Of a stretch of 64,000 nt of DNA, positions 49,351 to 58,992 are shown piece by piece. The notes under the pieces were generated by a model. It saw only the letters and a program-made list of their open reading frames with translations, made no database searches and was not told the origin of the DNA. Both the position numbers and the translations under genes were made by a program. Location: NCBI GenBank assembly GCA_963663265.2, contig CAXXXM010000002.1:1426001-1490000 (forward strand), given 5' to 3'. Numbering within the stretch: the first letter of the stretch is position 1; each line of letters starts with the position of its first letter. The DNA comes from JAEXOD01 sp963663265. Its GTDB lineage: Bacteria > Bacteroidota > Ignavibacteria > Ignavibacteriales > Melioribacteraceae.

Positions 49351-51519
49351 TTATACAACAATCAAAAAATAATTTCTAATATCTTTCCAGCAGTTGCTTC
49401 TAAAAAACTTTTCTTTTCTTTCATCAGTATATGGAAAACTTGCAACCCAATCATCAAATTTTAAATAATTAGTTTTCATTCCATTAACAGTGTCAGCAGC
49501 CATATTTTTAATCCAAGCAGCAATTTTATAATCAAGTTCCCAAATACCTTCAATATTTCCTTTTACTGTTTTAAGAATTTTTATTGATTTATCTTGTTTA
49601 ATAACTTCCGGAATTGTTCCTTCCCAAACAACTATTTTTGATTTTTCCGGCAGATACACAATATTGTTTTTTACAATAATTTTAGATATAAAGTTTTTAT
49701 CAATTGTCGGTTTTGGAATGGAAACATCAAACCACTTATTTAAACTCCAATCAAGCCCAATTCCATGCATATAATTATATAAAGCATAATTTAATCCGTT
49801 TGTAAACTTATCATGGTTAACACCTGACAAGTCTTTAAACTTTAAATCGTTATTTGCAAAAGGATTACTAAGAGGGGATAAGATTTTAAGTCCGTATTTT
49901 TTTGGATTTCGAGCAATTGGACTATGTATTGTTAAAGAAAATTTATGCCAGAAAGCGGATTGTATTAATCCATTTTTAATAAACTGTCTAACCATTTCCA
50001 AACTATTAATAGTTTCTTGCTCTGTTTCAGTAGGGTAACCATACATTAAATAAGAATGAACTAAAATTCCGGCATTTTTAAAATTGTTTGTAACTTGTGC
50101 AGCCTGCTCAATTGTTACTCCTTTGTTAACCAATTCAAGCAAACGAGGTTCTGCTATTTCAATTCCCCCGCTTACCGCAATACAACCGGAGTAAGAAAGT
50201 AATCGGCATAGGTCATTTGTAAAAGCCTTGTCAAATCTAATATTACCCCACCAGCAAATATTGCTTTTTTGTTTTAATAATTCCAAAGCCAATTCTTTTA
50301 GTTTTGAAGGAGGAGCTGCTTCATCTGTAAAATGAAAGGTGTTTTTTCCCGTTTCGTTACTAATTTCATTTATATTTTCAACTAACTTTTTTGCATTAGC
50401 CGGCGAATAATTTTTAATGTAATCTAATGTTATATCGCAAAATGTACATTTTTGCCAATAACAGCCATGTGCAACGGCAAGTTTATTCCAATAGCCATCG
50501 GACCATAATCTATGCATTGGATTTAACATTTCCAACATTGAAACATACTTTCCAATTTCAATTCCTTTATAACTTGGTTTTGGCAAATCTTTAAACGAAA
50601 GATTATTATTAACAGCATTATCCAAATAAACAAGCTCGTTATTATCAACTGTTAATGTTCTAATCCATTCTTTATTTGTATTGTTTTCCAAATTATTAAG
50701 TATTTGCAGCAACGGAAGTTCGCCATCATCAAAAGTAATGAAATCGGTAAATTCAAAAAATCTTTTATCACTTAACTTTCGCAACTCGGTATTAACATAT
50801 CCCCCTCCAAAAGATATTGTTATGTTTTTATGATGGCTTTTAATGTGCTTAGCAGCTATTAAACCTGAAAGCAAGTTACCCGGAAAAGGGATTGAAAATC
50901 CAACAAACTGTGGTTGATACTTCTGAATTGCCTTTTCGGTCTCTTCAATAATGAACTTTTCAATAACATTTCTTTCTTTATTTACTTCATTTAATAAACC
51001 TCCAAATTCCGGAGGAGTTTGAGCAATAGATTCCGCATACTTGCTTAATCCATAATGTGGAGTAACAACTGCATTAATTACTGCATAAATATCTCCTATC
51101 ATTAAGGCAGCATAATGTTTGGCTCTATCATAAATGCCTACATCACCAAAAGCTGCATGATTATATTGATCATTTGGAAAGTTTTTGCCTTGAGGAATGT
51201 AACCATCTTTAACTAATACATTAGCATAAGAGGGATTATTCCCTTGAAGAAAGTAAATTACCGAATCAATTATTTCAATATATCTATCAAACAAACTTAT
51301 ACTTCTATCAATGTATTCATCATTGGTACTTTTATTTTTAATAACCTTATGAATAGCTCTTAAACCATTGGAGCAAAATATTCTTAAGAACACATTTAAC
51401 GATAAGTCTACTGAATATACATCATGCCCTTTAGAATTTAAAAATCCGGAAAGCTGTGTTACCGATGGATATGTAGAGTTAATTTGCGTAAAGGGAGGAA
51501 TTATTAAAACAGCTTTCAT
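49351..51519 (-). CDS. B12-binding-type radical SAM protein
   Basis: A 722-residue protein. The N-terminus resembles a cobalamin-binding Rossmann domain (MKAVLIIPPFTQINSTYPSV, SGFLNSKGHDVYSVDL). The radical SAM core begins at about residue 352 with HGCYWQKCTFCD, a Cx4Cx2C cluster site rather than the standard Cx3Cx2C. GGIEIAEPRLLELVNKGV and YLMYGYPTETEQET are typical of the superfamily. The C-terminal 200 residues are unassigned. It stands alone between the bidirectional terminator and the divergent esterase, so context gives no substrate. B12 dependence is likely but not certain. Confidence 0.85.
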   Translation of the reverse strand: MKAVLIIPPFTQINSTYPSVTQLSGFLNSKGHDVYSVDLSLNVFLRIFCSNGLRAIHKVIKNKSTNDEYIDRSISLFDRYIEIIDSVIYFLQGNNPSYANVLVKDGYIPQGKNFPNDQYNHAAFGDVGIYDRAKHYAALMIGDIYAVINAVVTPHYGLSKYAESIAQTPPEFGGLLNEVNKERNVIEKFIIEETEKAIQKYQPQFVGFSIPFPGNLLSGLIAAKHIKSHHKNITISFGGGYVNTELRKLSDKRFFEFTDFITFDDGELPLLQILNNLENNTNKEWIRTLTVDNNELVYLDNAVNNNLSFKDLPKPSYKGIEIGKYVSMLEMLNPMHRLWSDGYWNKLAVAHGCYWQKCTFCDITLDYIKNYSPANAKKLVENINEISNETGKNTFHFTDEAAPPSKLKELALELLKQKSNICWWGNIRFDKAFTNDLCRLLSYSGCIAVSGGIEIAEPRLLELVNKGVTIEQAAQVTNNFKNAGILVHSYLMYGYPTETEQETINSLEMVRQFIKNGLIQSAFWHKFSLTIHSPIARNPKKYGLKILSPLSNPFANNDLKFKDLSGVNHDKFTNGLNYALYNYMHGIGLDWSLNKWFDVSIPKPTIDKNFISKIIVKNNIVYLPEKSKIVVWEGTIPEVIKQDKSIKILKTVKGNIEGIWELDYKIAAWIKNMAADTVNGMKTNYLKFDDWVASFPYTDERKEKFFRSNCWKDIRNYFLIVV

Positions 51520-51578
51520 TGTTCTTTGTTATAATTAAAAAATATTTATTTTAGTTTAGGTTAAATATAAGGAATTGT

Positions 51579-52718
51579 ATGAAAATCTTTAATAAAATAT
51601 TGTATTTACTTTTATTTTCAACACTTTTATTTGGTCAAGATGACACAGTAGATGTTCAAATTTTAGTCCTATCTTCTGATTTAAAAGAAACCGAGAATGT
51701 TTATATTGTTGGAAATCAAGAATTTTTGGGTTATTGGGATCCCTCAAAAGTTAAAATGACCAAAATAAATAAGGGGGAATATTCAATCTCTTTTAAGTTA
51801 GAAAAATATTCTTCTATCGAATTTAAATTTACTTTAGGTTCGTGGGATAGAGAAGCCTTAGATGAGAATAGCGAAGTACCGGAAAATTTTGAACTTATTG
51901 CAGAAAAAGATACTGTTTTAGTTTATAATATTAAAAATTGGGCACATGAGTTTGTTAGGTTAAAATTTAACGGTCAAGTTACAGGGAATGTTAAATATTA
52001 TCATAGTGTTAAAGGGAATGGTTTAGTTGATAGAGATGTTATTGTTTGGCTCCCACCAAGTTATGAAAATAATTCAAAAAAGCGTTATCCTGTTTTTTAT
52101 ATGCACGATGGGCAAAATCTGTTTGACCCTGCAACTGCTTCCTTTGGAATAGATTGGCAGGTTGATGAAGCAGCCGATAGTTTAATGCGTCAAAACAAAA
52201 TTGAAGAGATGATTATTGTAGGAATTTATAATACAAAAAATAGGTCTACTGAATATATAAATTCTCCCCTTGGTTATACATACATGCAATTTGTTGTTAA
52301 CCAGCTAAAACCCATGATTGATTCAACATACAGAACAAAAACGGGAAGAGAATTTACTTATACAGGAGGTTCTTCAGCAGGAGCTTTAATTTCGTTTATG
52401 TTATTATGGGAGCATAACAATATTTTTTCAAAGGCATTATGTTTTTCACCTGCCTTTAAAATTGAGAAGCTTGATTATGTTTCTACTGTTGAAAAAGATA
52501 AAAAACGAAAAAACATCAAAGTCTATATTGCTAATGGCGGCGTAGGTTTAGATGCTTTATTACAACCGGGATTAAACGAAATGATTGACACCTTGCTAAT
52601 TAAAGGATATGATGAAAATAAAAACTTTTGGGTTAATGTTTATCCTAACGATGCCCACAACGAAACGTTTTGGGCTAAAAGAATTCCTTTTTACTTAAAC
52701 TTAATGTTTGGTAAATAA
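51579..52718 (+). CDS. Secreted esterase with N-terminal CBM20-like domain
   Basis: A 379-residue exported protein. A signal peptide (residues 1-19, ending LLFGQ) is followed by a CBM20-like starch-binding fold (about 22-105: VYIVGNQEFLGYWDP, EFKFTLGSWDRE). A Fes/esterase-D-type alpha/beta hydrolase comes next (about 130-379: RYPVFYMHDGQNLF), with nucleophile Ser in GGSSAG and a likely catalytic His in NDAHNETFW. It may deacylate polysaccharides, or act on siderophores as Fes relatives do. It precedes the YjjX-like gene by 2 bases. Confidence 0.88.
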   Translation: MKIFNKILYLLLFSTLLFGQDDTVDVQILVLSSDLKETENVYIVGNQEFLGYWDPSKVKMTKINKGEYSISFKLEKYSSIEFKFTLGSWDREALDENSEVPENFELIAEKDTVLVYNIKNWAHEFVRLKFNGQVTGNVKYYHSVKGNGLVDRDVIVWLPPSYENNSKKRYPVFYMHDGQNLFDPATASFGIDWQVDEAADSLMRQNKIEEMIIVGIYNTKNRSTEYINSPLGYTYMQFVVNQLKPMIDSTYRTKTGREFTYTGGSSAGALISFMLLWEHNNIFSKALCFSPAFKIEKLDYVSTVEKDKKRKNIKVYIANGGVGLDALLQPGLNEMIDTLLIKGYDENKNFWVNVYPNDAHNETFWAKRIPFYLNLMFGK

Positions 52719-52720
52719 AA

Positions 52721-53254
52721 ATGATAAAAGTTTTAGTCGGCTCAAGAAATCCTGTTAAAATAGAATCAACAAAAATTGCATTTGAAAAATACTTTGGTGA
52801 ATGCGAAGTTATTGGAATTGATGTTAATTCAAACGTTCCGGCTCAACCGGTAAACAAAGAAACTTTTGATGGTGCCCGCAACAGAGCACTTGAGCTTTTA
52901 CAAATTAACGAAGCTAAAAATTTTGAAGCGGATTATTTTGTTGGAATTGAGGGGGGAATAATGGAAACCTATAACATTTGGTTTTCATTCGGCTGTATGT
53001 GTATAATTGATAACAAGCAAAAAACAAGCTTTGGTACTTCTCCCTTATTTCCTCTGCCGGATACCGTTATTTCTCGTTTATTAAATGGCGAAGAACTCGG
53101 CGATGTAATAGACAAAATGTATGAAAAAGAAAATACAAAGCAAAATTTAGGTGCCATAGGATATTTAACTAACGGTATAATGGATAGAACTGAACTTTAT
53201 GTCTCCGGAATTGTTACTGCGTTAATACCTTTTGCAAATCCAAATTTATTTTAA
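52721..53254 (+). CDS. Inosine/xanthosine triphosphatase, YjjX/DUF84 family
   Basis: A 177-residue housecleaning NTPase that hydrolyses non-canonical ITP/XTP. The N-terminal VLVGSRNPVKIESTKIAF, QPVNKETFDGARNRAL and YFVGIEGGI motifs are characteristic. Its length is normal for YjjX. It starts 2 bases after the esterase stop and probably shares its transcript, with no obvious functional link. Confidence 0.93.
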   Translation: MIKVLVGSRNPVKIESTKIAFEKYFGECEVIGIDVNSNVPAQPVNKETFDGARNRALELLQINEAKNFEADYFVGIEGGIMETYNIWFSFGCMCIIDNKQKTSFGTSPLFPLPDTVISRLLNGEELGDVIDKMYEKENTKQNLGAIGYLTNGIMDRTELYVSGIVTALIPFANPNLF

Positions 53255-53291
53255 TTTGATGTTGTAAGATGTCAACTTAACAATTCTGATT

Positions 53292-53954
53292 TTATTTTGT
53301 TTTGTAAAGCTGCCACCAAGGAATGGAGCTGTCTTCGTGATGTTCGTAATGATAGCCAAAAAAGTAACAACTTAACATTGCCCAAAGATGATTTTTGTTT
53401 TGAGTGCGTGCATTATGCGGCAGCATATCATTATTATGAGGCAATTTGTGTGGTCTGTATGTTCCAAAATAAAATAACTGCATTGTACTTAAAATGGCAG
53501 GAATAAGCCAAAAGAAAAATATATTTAATTCGTTTGAAAACAACTTAAACACATTAAAAACTACTGCCATTATTATTATTTGACTAATTGTAATATATTT
53601 GTACAAAAAAGTTGAAAACCAAACAAAAAAATTCTGGTTTTTTGAAAAATCAGGATCTTTATCTGTTGCAGGATATCTATGGTGAAGTTGGTGATTTTTG
53701 CTTAGCTTTTTAAATGACATTCCGGCAAAAAGAAAAGCAGTTAAATAACCAAAAAATTTATTTAACTTTTCGTTTTTTGTAATGGAATAGTGCATTGCAT
53801 CATGACCGGTAATAAACAGACCGGTAAACAGATAAGTCTGAATAAACATATGCATTATAACTGAATAAACAGCATACGTGTTAATATATAAAAGTGTATA
53901 TATTAAGTGAGCCAACCATAACAGAACAATAACTGATGATATTATTAAACCCAT
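53292..53954 (-). CDS. crtW: Beta-carotene ketolase, CrtW type
   Basis: A 220-residue membrane di-iron oxygenase adding a keto group at C4 of a beta-ionone ring. The His clusters are complete: GHDAMHYS, KNHQLHHRYPATDKDPDF, YFGTYRPHKLPH, LPHNARTQ and GYHYEHHEDSSIPWW. The upstream frame to 53999 adds 15 residues overlapping cruF; the ATG at 53954, one base after that stop, is chosen. It is last in the nine-gene carotenoid operon. Since CrtYcd makes beta rings, it would give 4-keto end groups. Confidence 0.93.
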   Translation of the reverse strand: MGLIISSVIVLLWLAHLIYTLLYINTYAVYSVIMHMFIQTYLFTGLFITGHDAMHYSITKNEKLNKFFGYLTAFLFAGMSFKKLSKNHQLHHRYPATDKDPDFSKNQNFFVWFSTFLYKYITISQIIIMAVVFNVFKLFSNELNIFFFWLIPAILSTMQLFYFGTYRPHKLPHNNDMLPHNARTQNKNHLWAMLSCYFFGYHYEHHEDSSIPWWQLYKTK

Positions 53955-53955
53955 A

Positions 53956-54600
53956 TTAATAAAAGAAAAATAATAATAATAAAAATAACACTTGAGCAAA
54001 CAAGTAATATATTGGCAAATCTGATTTAATTTTAATTTCTAATCGTATAAAAATATCACTTGCAACATATGAAAGAACAAACCAAGTAATAAAATTTTTA
54101 ATTGGGATAACATTATTAAACCAACTCCAATAAAAAAGCTTTGTAGCAACCGGCTCCAACAATAAATCAAACAAAACCGTAATTATGGCAGCAACCAATG
54201 GTATATATTTTATATTCTTAATAAATTTAACAGATACTAATATAGCTCCCAAGATAATAGTAACCCAATTAAAGCCTATTACCAAAGGCACATCCATTAG
54301 TCTAAATCCCAAAATATTTGAATAACTATATCTGCCAAAAATAACACCCGTTTTTGTACCAATTACTTCGGCAACAAAAGTTAGTAAAACAACTCCTAAA
54401 AACCATTTAATAAATTTGTCTTTTTGTTTAGTTTCAGCATAAAAATAGATAATTCCTGCACCTGCAAATAAAATATACGGAGTAATATTTTGCATAATTT
54501 TTAGCGTTAATGGCAAAATATGTCCAATAAATCCAACAAAAAAAACAAATATAATTGCTAATCCAAAATTTCTTTCTTTTAAATTGTTCGTCCTTTCCAT
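53956..54600 (-). CDS. cruF: CruF-like carotenoid 1',2'-hydratase
   Basis: A 214-residue membrane protein of the CruF/carotenoid biosynthesis family (EVIGTKTGVIFGRYSYSN, DVPLVIGFNWVTI, DLLLEPVATKLFYWSW), with about six helices and conserved acidic residues in the membrane. CruF enzymes add water to the psi end, giving a 1'-hydroxyl. The start ATG at 54600 follows AAGGAT and overlaps the glycosyltransferase by 22 bases. The hydroxyl would then be glycosylated by the upstream gene product. Confidence 0.88.
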   Translation of the reverse strand: MERTNNLKERNFGLAIIFVFFVGFIGHILPLTLKIMQNITPYILFAGAGIIYFYAETKQKDKFIKWFLGVVLLTFVAEVIGTKTGVIFGRYSYSNILGFRLMDVPLVIGFNWVTIILGAILVSVKFIKNIKYIPLVAAIITVLFDLLLEPVATKLFYWSWFNNVIPIKNFITWFVLSYVASDIFIRLEIKIKSDLPIYYLFAQVLFLLLLFFFY

Positions 54601-55682
54601 AATATCCTTTTTTTATTGAAACTAATAACAGATTTTATACCAACAAAACCCATTAATAGTAGTTGTAGGGGGTGTAAAAACACATTGATTAAATAATTTT
54701 CTTTTGTCAATGTAGTTAAAACTAATCTAATTAACAATATTATAATAACATTGTAAAGGAACAAATAATTTGCAAAAACCAAACCGAACGGTAAAACAAA
54801 AACAACAAATATAAATACTTGCAATAATATAAAATTGATTGTAGACGTATTAAATCCGGCAAAATAGTTTTTAGTAAACCCCAATATTGAACTTGAAAAA
54901 CCTGAATACATATTGCAATTTACCTGGTTATTCCCCAACAAAGTCATCATATTCATTTTATTTCTTTTTACTAAACGAGCAAATTCCATGTCTTCAACAA
55001 CTTTATTATTAACAGCGGCATGAGTACCAAGTTTAAAGTAGGTGCTTTTTTCAAACATAATATATTGACCATTTGCCGCAACAAAAGATTTGTTTTTTGA
55101 GGAGTATACTTTTTTAAGAGGTAAAAAGGATAGCAACAGCCAGTTCATAAGCGGAACAATTAGTTTTTCACCAAATGTATTTTCAATTTGAGTTGGAAAA
55201 CATGATAACATATTAAGTTTGTATTTTTCCATTGTAGCAATGGAATAACTTATAGAATTATTTTCCAAATAAACATCCGCATCAATAAATAATAAATATT
55301 CACCATTAGAAGTCTTTGCAAGCTGATTGCAAGCCCAATTTTTTCCAAGCCATCCTTCAGGCAAAGGAGAACCATCAATAAGTTTTATATTTTTGTTTTG
55401 CTCCATTAGTTTTTGTACAATGTTCTTAGTGTTGTCTGTACTAAAATCATTCAACACTATGATTTCAATGTTTTTATAAGACTGGTTAATAATTGATTGA
55501 ATAGTACTTTTAATACTTCTTTCTTCATTTCGTGCGGGTATTAACACGCTTATCAATGGAGTTGTTTTTAAAGCAACGGTTATATTCTCCATTTTTGGAG
55601 CTGTAAAATAATTATATACTACAACACCAAAAGAGATTATTACAAAAACAAAAGAGATTAACCACGATACTTCAATTATCAT
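54579..55682 (-). CDS. cruC: CruC-like carotenoid glycosyltransferase (GT2)
   Basis: A 367-residue family 2 glycosyltransferase with an N-terminal membrane helix, a GT-A domain (LISVLIPARNEERSIKSTIQ, metal motif FIDADVYLE, VVEDMEFARLVKRN) and C-terminal membrane helices. Its position between the acyltransferase and cruF fits the glucosyltransferase of the chlorobactene-type pathway (CruC), which glycosylates the 1'-hydroxyl. The TTG extension to 55700 is rejected; the ATG at 55682 overlaps the acyltransferase stop as ATGA. The function is inferred from context and family. Confidence 0.83.
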   Translation of the reverse strand: MIIEVSWLISFVFVIISFGVVVYNYFTAPKMENITVALKTTPLISVLIPARNEERSIKSTIQSIINQSYKNIEIIVLNDFSTDNTKNIVQKLMEQNKNIKLIDGSPLPEGWLGKNWACNQLAKTSNGEYLLFIDADVYLENNSISYSIATMEKYKLNMLSCFPTQIENTFGEKLIVPLMNWLLLSFLPLKKVYSSKNKSFVAANGQYIMFEKSTYFKLGTHAAVNNKVVEDMEFARLVKRNKMNMMTLLGNNQVNCNMYSGFSSSILGFTKNYFAGFNTSTINFILLQVFIFVVFVLPFGLVFANYLFLYNVIIILLIRLVLTTLTKENYLINVFLHPLQLLLMGFVGIKSVISFNKKRILWKGRTI

Positions 55683-56326
55683 AAAATATCCAATTCCCAC
55701 TTATTAGTCTTTGAAGCAAAATCTAACTGTTTAATATTATTTACAAACGCATTAATAAAAACATTATAGTCGGCAATAATTTCTTCGGATTTTAATAGTG
55801 TTCCAAATCGGCATAATATAGCCGGTTTTTGATTTTCGTAATACTGAATTTTAAATGCAATTGGTAAAACATTAAAAGATGCATTTTTATTATTAATAAA
55901 ATATTTTAATCCTTCTTTTACTTCAATGTCTTCAGTTTTAAATACTTCCATTTTTCCTTGTGGATAAATAGAAATTAAACTTTCATCATTAATGCTATTA
56001 TTAATATATTGTTTTACTTCAACAACACTTTTGGAATTAGATTGATTAATTGAAAAAGCCCCTAAAAACTTAAAAAACCAATACCTTTTTAATTGGTCTT
56101 CTAACATTAAGATGTAAAAACTTTTTTCAAATAGTTTTTTATTTAATTTATAAATTAAAAAGCCATCCCACCAACTAAAATGATTTGGAGTAACAATTAT
56201 TTTACCTTCTCCAATATTTGGGACATCATTAACAATGTAAAAATTGGAAAAATGCTTTTTAAATTCTCGATTAATATATAAATCAAATAATAGTTCAGCC
56301 CATTTTTTATGTTTTGCTTCTATCAT
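55679..56326 (-). CDS. cruD: CruD-like acyltransferase of carotenoid glycosides
   Basis: A 215-residue PlsC-type acyltransferase. The HxxxxD motif appears as NHFSWWDGF, and the later ISIYPQGKMEV matches the FPEGTRS block. In chlorobactene-type pathways CruD acylates the sugar attached by CruC. It overlaps its neighbours on both sides by 4 bases (ATGA), which implies coupled translation. It could instead be a lysophosphatidate acyltransferase, but the context favours the carotenoid role. Confidence 0.83.
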   Translation of the reverse strand: MIEAKHKKWAELLFDLYINREFKKHFSNFYIVNDVPNIGEGKIIVTPNHFSWWDGFLIYKLNKKLFEKSFYILMLEDQLKRYWFFKFLGAFSINQSNSKSVVEVKQYINNSINDESLISIYPQGKMEVFKTEDIEVKEGLKYFINNKNASFNVLPIAFKIQYYENQKPAILCRFGTLLKSEEIIADYNVFINAFVNNIKQLDFASKTNKWELDIL

Positions 56327-57807
56327 AACAACGCATAATCCTCTTTTATTAGTTGAGAGGCAATTTCAGCAGATAACATAACTAAAGGAATACCTCCACC
56401 CGGGTGTACACTTCCACCAACAAAGTATAGATTATTAAACTTATTCGATTTGTTTTGTTGACGTAAAAATGCTGAATATTTAGAGTTTGATGAATCCCCA
56501 TATAAACCACCCTTATAACTTATAGTTTCTTTTTCAATATCTATTGGAGATATTATTTTTTCAAATACAATATGTTTTTGTATATCTGTATTTAGTTTTT
56601 CATTTATTTTATTTATGATAATTGGTTTTAGTTTTTCAATTTCATTAGACCAATCTTGTCCATTATTGTAAGGTGCATTAATCATAACAAACCAATTTTC
56701 ACAATCTTCCGGAGCATCGGTTTTTTCTGCCTTTGAAGAGATATAAATATATATAGTTGGGTCTGAAGGTATTTTTTTTAATTCATGAATTTCATAAAAT
56801 TCATTTTTATAGTCTTTACTGAAAATAATATTATGCATTTCTAAACTTGGATTAGTCTTATTAATTCCCCAATAAAACACAATTGCCGAACTTGATATTT
56901 CGTTTTTATTAGTTTTAACATTTTCGTTGGGGAATATTATTTTGCGAGTATTTGTTATATCAGAGTTGGAAATAAATAAATCGGCACCAAACAACTCAAT
57001 AACATCTCCGGTTTTTACCTTAACTTCTTTAACTCTATTTTTATCAGTAATAATTTCTACAACCTGACTATTAGTAACAATATTAACTCCCCTTTTTACC
57101 GCCAACTCGGCAAGTTGTTTCGGCAGATTATACATTCCCCCTTTTATAAAATATCCGCCCATTCCATTTTCAACGTGTGAAATTAAATTTAATGTTGCCG
57201 GAGCCTTAAAAGGACTTGAGCCATTATAAGTAGCATATCTATCAAAAAGTTTAATGGTTTTTTCGTCTTTAAAAAAACTTTCAATGGCACTATGCATTGT
57301 TCGGTTAGTATCTATTTTTGATAAGTTTAATAATGCTTTAAATGCACTTTTATTAAAGTATGTTTTAAGTTTATTTAGACTACTATGTAAGAATATTTTT
57401 TCGGTAAGATTAAATATTGTTTCTGCATATTTAAAATAGCTAACAAAACTTTCTCTTTTATCAGTAGTTTTTAGTGTTAATTCTTCTATTAACTTATCTA
57501 TATTGGAATAAGCATTAATAACTATATCATTATAAAAGTACTTACAAATAATTTCCGGTTTAAATAATTCAAGCCCTAATAAGTTTTCAGCATTAATATC
57601 TTTTAATAACTTATTAAGGACATCCGGCATTGTAAATAAAGAAGGTCCCGTATCAAACCTAAAACCGTTTTCATATATTTGCCCGGCTTTTCCTCCAATT
57701 CTATTATTTTTTTCAAATACCGTAACAGAGTAACCCATACTGTTTAATCTTAAAGCAATAGATAATCCACCTATTCCAGCTCCAATTACAACGGCTTTCC
57801 TTTCCAT
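56323..57807 (-). CDS. Carotenoid desaturase, CrtI/CrtD family, second copy
   Basis: A 494-residue FAD-dependent desaturase. The N-terminal dinucleotide motif is GAGIGGLSIALRLNSMGYSV, then GGKAGQIYENGFRFDTGPSLF; the C-terminal signature is GGSVHPGGGIPLVMLSAEIA. It is related to the CrtI at 59833-61302. With a phytoene desaturase already present, this copy is likely the 3',4'-desaturase (CrtD) acting on the 1'-hydroxylated end. It overlaps crtYcd by 22 bases and has a good ribosome site (GAGGAAG). Confidence 0.88.
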   Translation of the reverse strand: MERKAVVIGAGIGGLSIALRLNSMGYSVTVFEKNNRIGGKAGQIYENGFRFDTGPSLFTMPDVLNKLLKDINAENLLGLELFKPEIICKYFYNDIVINAYSNIDKLIEELTLKTTDKRESFVSYFKYAETIFNLTEKIFLHSSLNKLKTYFNKSAFKALLNLSKIDTNRTMHSAIESFFKDEKTIKLFDRYATYNGSSPFKAPATLNLISHVENGMGGYFIKGGMYNLPKQLAELAVKRGVNIVTNSQVVEIITDKNRVKEVKVKTGDVIELFGADLFISNSDITNTRKIIFPNENVKTNKNEISSSAIVFYWGINKTNPSLEMHNIIFSKDYKNEFYEIHELKKIPSDPTIYIYISSKAEKTDAPEDCENWFVMINAPYNNGQDWSNEIEKLKPIIINKINEKLNTDIQKHIVFEKIISPIDIEKETISYKGGLYGDSSNSKYSAFLRQQNKSNKFNNLYFVGGSVHPGGGIPLVMLSAEIASQLIKEDYALL

Positions 57808-58466
57808 TGCTTCCTCAAATATTCATAAACTAATATATTTAATGTTATTAACGAAAAAGAATATAAAAAATCTTCTATTGGAATTGTTAACACTCTAAAA
57901 CCTAAAATTGCTTTATCTGAATAAAAAACTATTGGTATACTTGTTAAAATGTAATTAACTATAAAAAAAGGAATATAACTAAAAATTATAATAATCCAAT
58001 AATTTCTATCATAAATCAATTTGTTAAAGTATAGTAAAATACTTGTTAATGAAGCAAAAATCAAAACTATAAAAGTATAATGTTTATTTATAAAAGGTAT
58101 TGCTGTAAATAGAAACAAAGCTCCAAGCACTACAAATAAATATTTGTTTATATTTAATGTTTTGTTAGGGATATAATAATTTATTGTTTCGTATAAAAAC
58201 AAAATAGCGTACGGTATTGTAATAAAAAACAAAACTTCTTCTATGGGCAGGTTAAATAATTTAAAACCCGTCACAAAGTTTTTATTAAATCCCCAGTCGC
58301 CTTGATAAGTTGCAAAAGAATCCCATATTAAATAAGGGAATGCAACAATTAAAATACCAAATAGTGTTAACCAAATTTTTTTGTAGAAATTTAATTTTTT
58401 TTCAAAAGTCAAAACAAAGGGAAATAAAATTACTAAACAATTAATTATTAAATACGTTTTATCCAT
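57786..58466 (-). CDS. Lycopene cyclase, fused CrtYcd type
   Basis: A 226-residue membrane protein with two tandem lycopene cyclase halves: WGFNKNFVTGFKLFNLPIEE in the first and ILGFRVLTIPIEDFLYSF in the second, each with the conserved P-I-E-[ED] motif. This heterodimer-type cyclase (fused CrtYc-CrtYd) occurs in Bacteroidetes and archaea. It forms beta-ionone rings from psi ends; whether one or both ends are cyclised is not visible. It overlaps its neighbours by 8 and 22 bases. Confidence 0.9.
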   Translation of the reverse strand: MDKTYLIINCLVILFPFVLTFEKKLNFYKKIWLTLFGILIVAFPYLIWDSFATYQGDWGFNKNFVTGFKLFNLPIEEVLFFITIPYAILFLYETINYYIPNKTLNINKYLFVVLGALFLFTAIPFINKHYTFIVLIFASLTSILLYFNKLIYDRNYWIIIIFSYIPFFIVNYILTSIPIVFYSDKAILGFRVLTIPIEDFLYSFSLITLNILVYEYLRKQWKGKPL

Positions 58467-58992
58467 TTAATAAATCTTTAACAATGTTTAATTGAGCTGC
58501 TGTAAGCCTTTCACTATTTATTAGAAATTCAAGCATTCCAATTTGTATTTTTTGAGGTACCTTGCTAAAATTTTGTTCTTTTAATTTTTCTATAATTACT
58601 TTAATATCATCTTTTTTCTCTTTTGAGTAACCTAATATGCCCGGCACGTAATGTAAAACAGAAAAACGCATAAATCTAATTTCAAGATTTAACGAATCCT
58701 TATTTATGGCATCTGCAAATAATTCCATTGAATCTAAAAAATACGAATATTTTGTTGTTATCCAAAAAGCATGCTTTGATTTTAATGCATTAACTCCACC
58801 CAAATAAGCAGTAATAATTGGGGGAATGTTTTTATTGTCGTACTTAGAGAGCAAATAGCTTTCTAATTCTTCAACTTTATTCTCTTTTTCAACTGCTTCG
58901 TAATAAGTAGTTCGCAAGTATTCCAATTCATCAAAAGCTGAGAGATTTACCACCCAAATAAATAAAACTATAATTATATAAAACTTTTTCAT
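58459..58992 (-). CDS. Uncharacterised exported protein of the carotenoid operon
   Basis: A 177-residue protein with a signal peptide (MKKFYIIIVLFIWVVNLSAF) and an all-helical mature part (KHAFWITTKYSYFLDSMELF, then RFMRFSVLHYVPGILGYSK). No known enzymatic motif was recognised. It overlaps crtB by 4 bases and crtYcd by 8, so its translation is coupled to both and chance insertion is unlikely. It may help carotenoid transport or assembly in the envelope; this is speculation from context. Confidence 0.82.
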   Translation of the reverse strand: MKKFYIIIVLFIWVVNLSAFDELEYLRTTYYEAVEKENKVEELESYLLSKYDNKNIPPIITAYLGGVNALKSKHAFWITTKYSYFLDSMELFADAINKDSLNLEIRFMRFSVLHYVPGILGYSKEKKDDIKVIIEKLKEQNFSKVPQKIQIGMLEFLINSERLTAAQLNIVKDLLNG

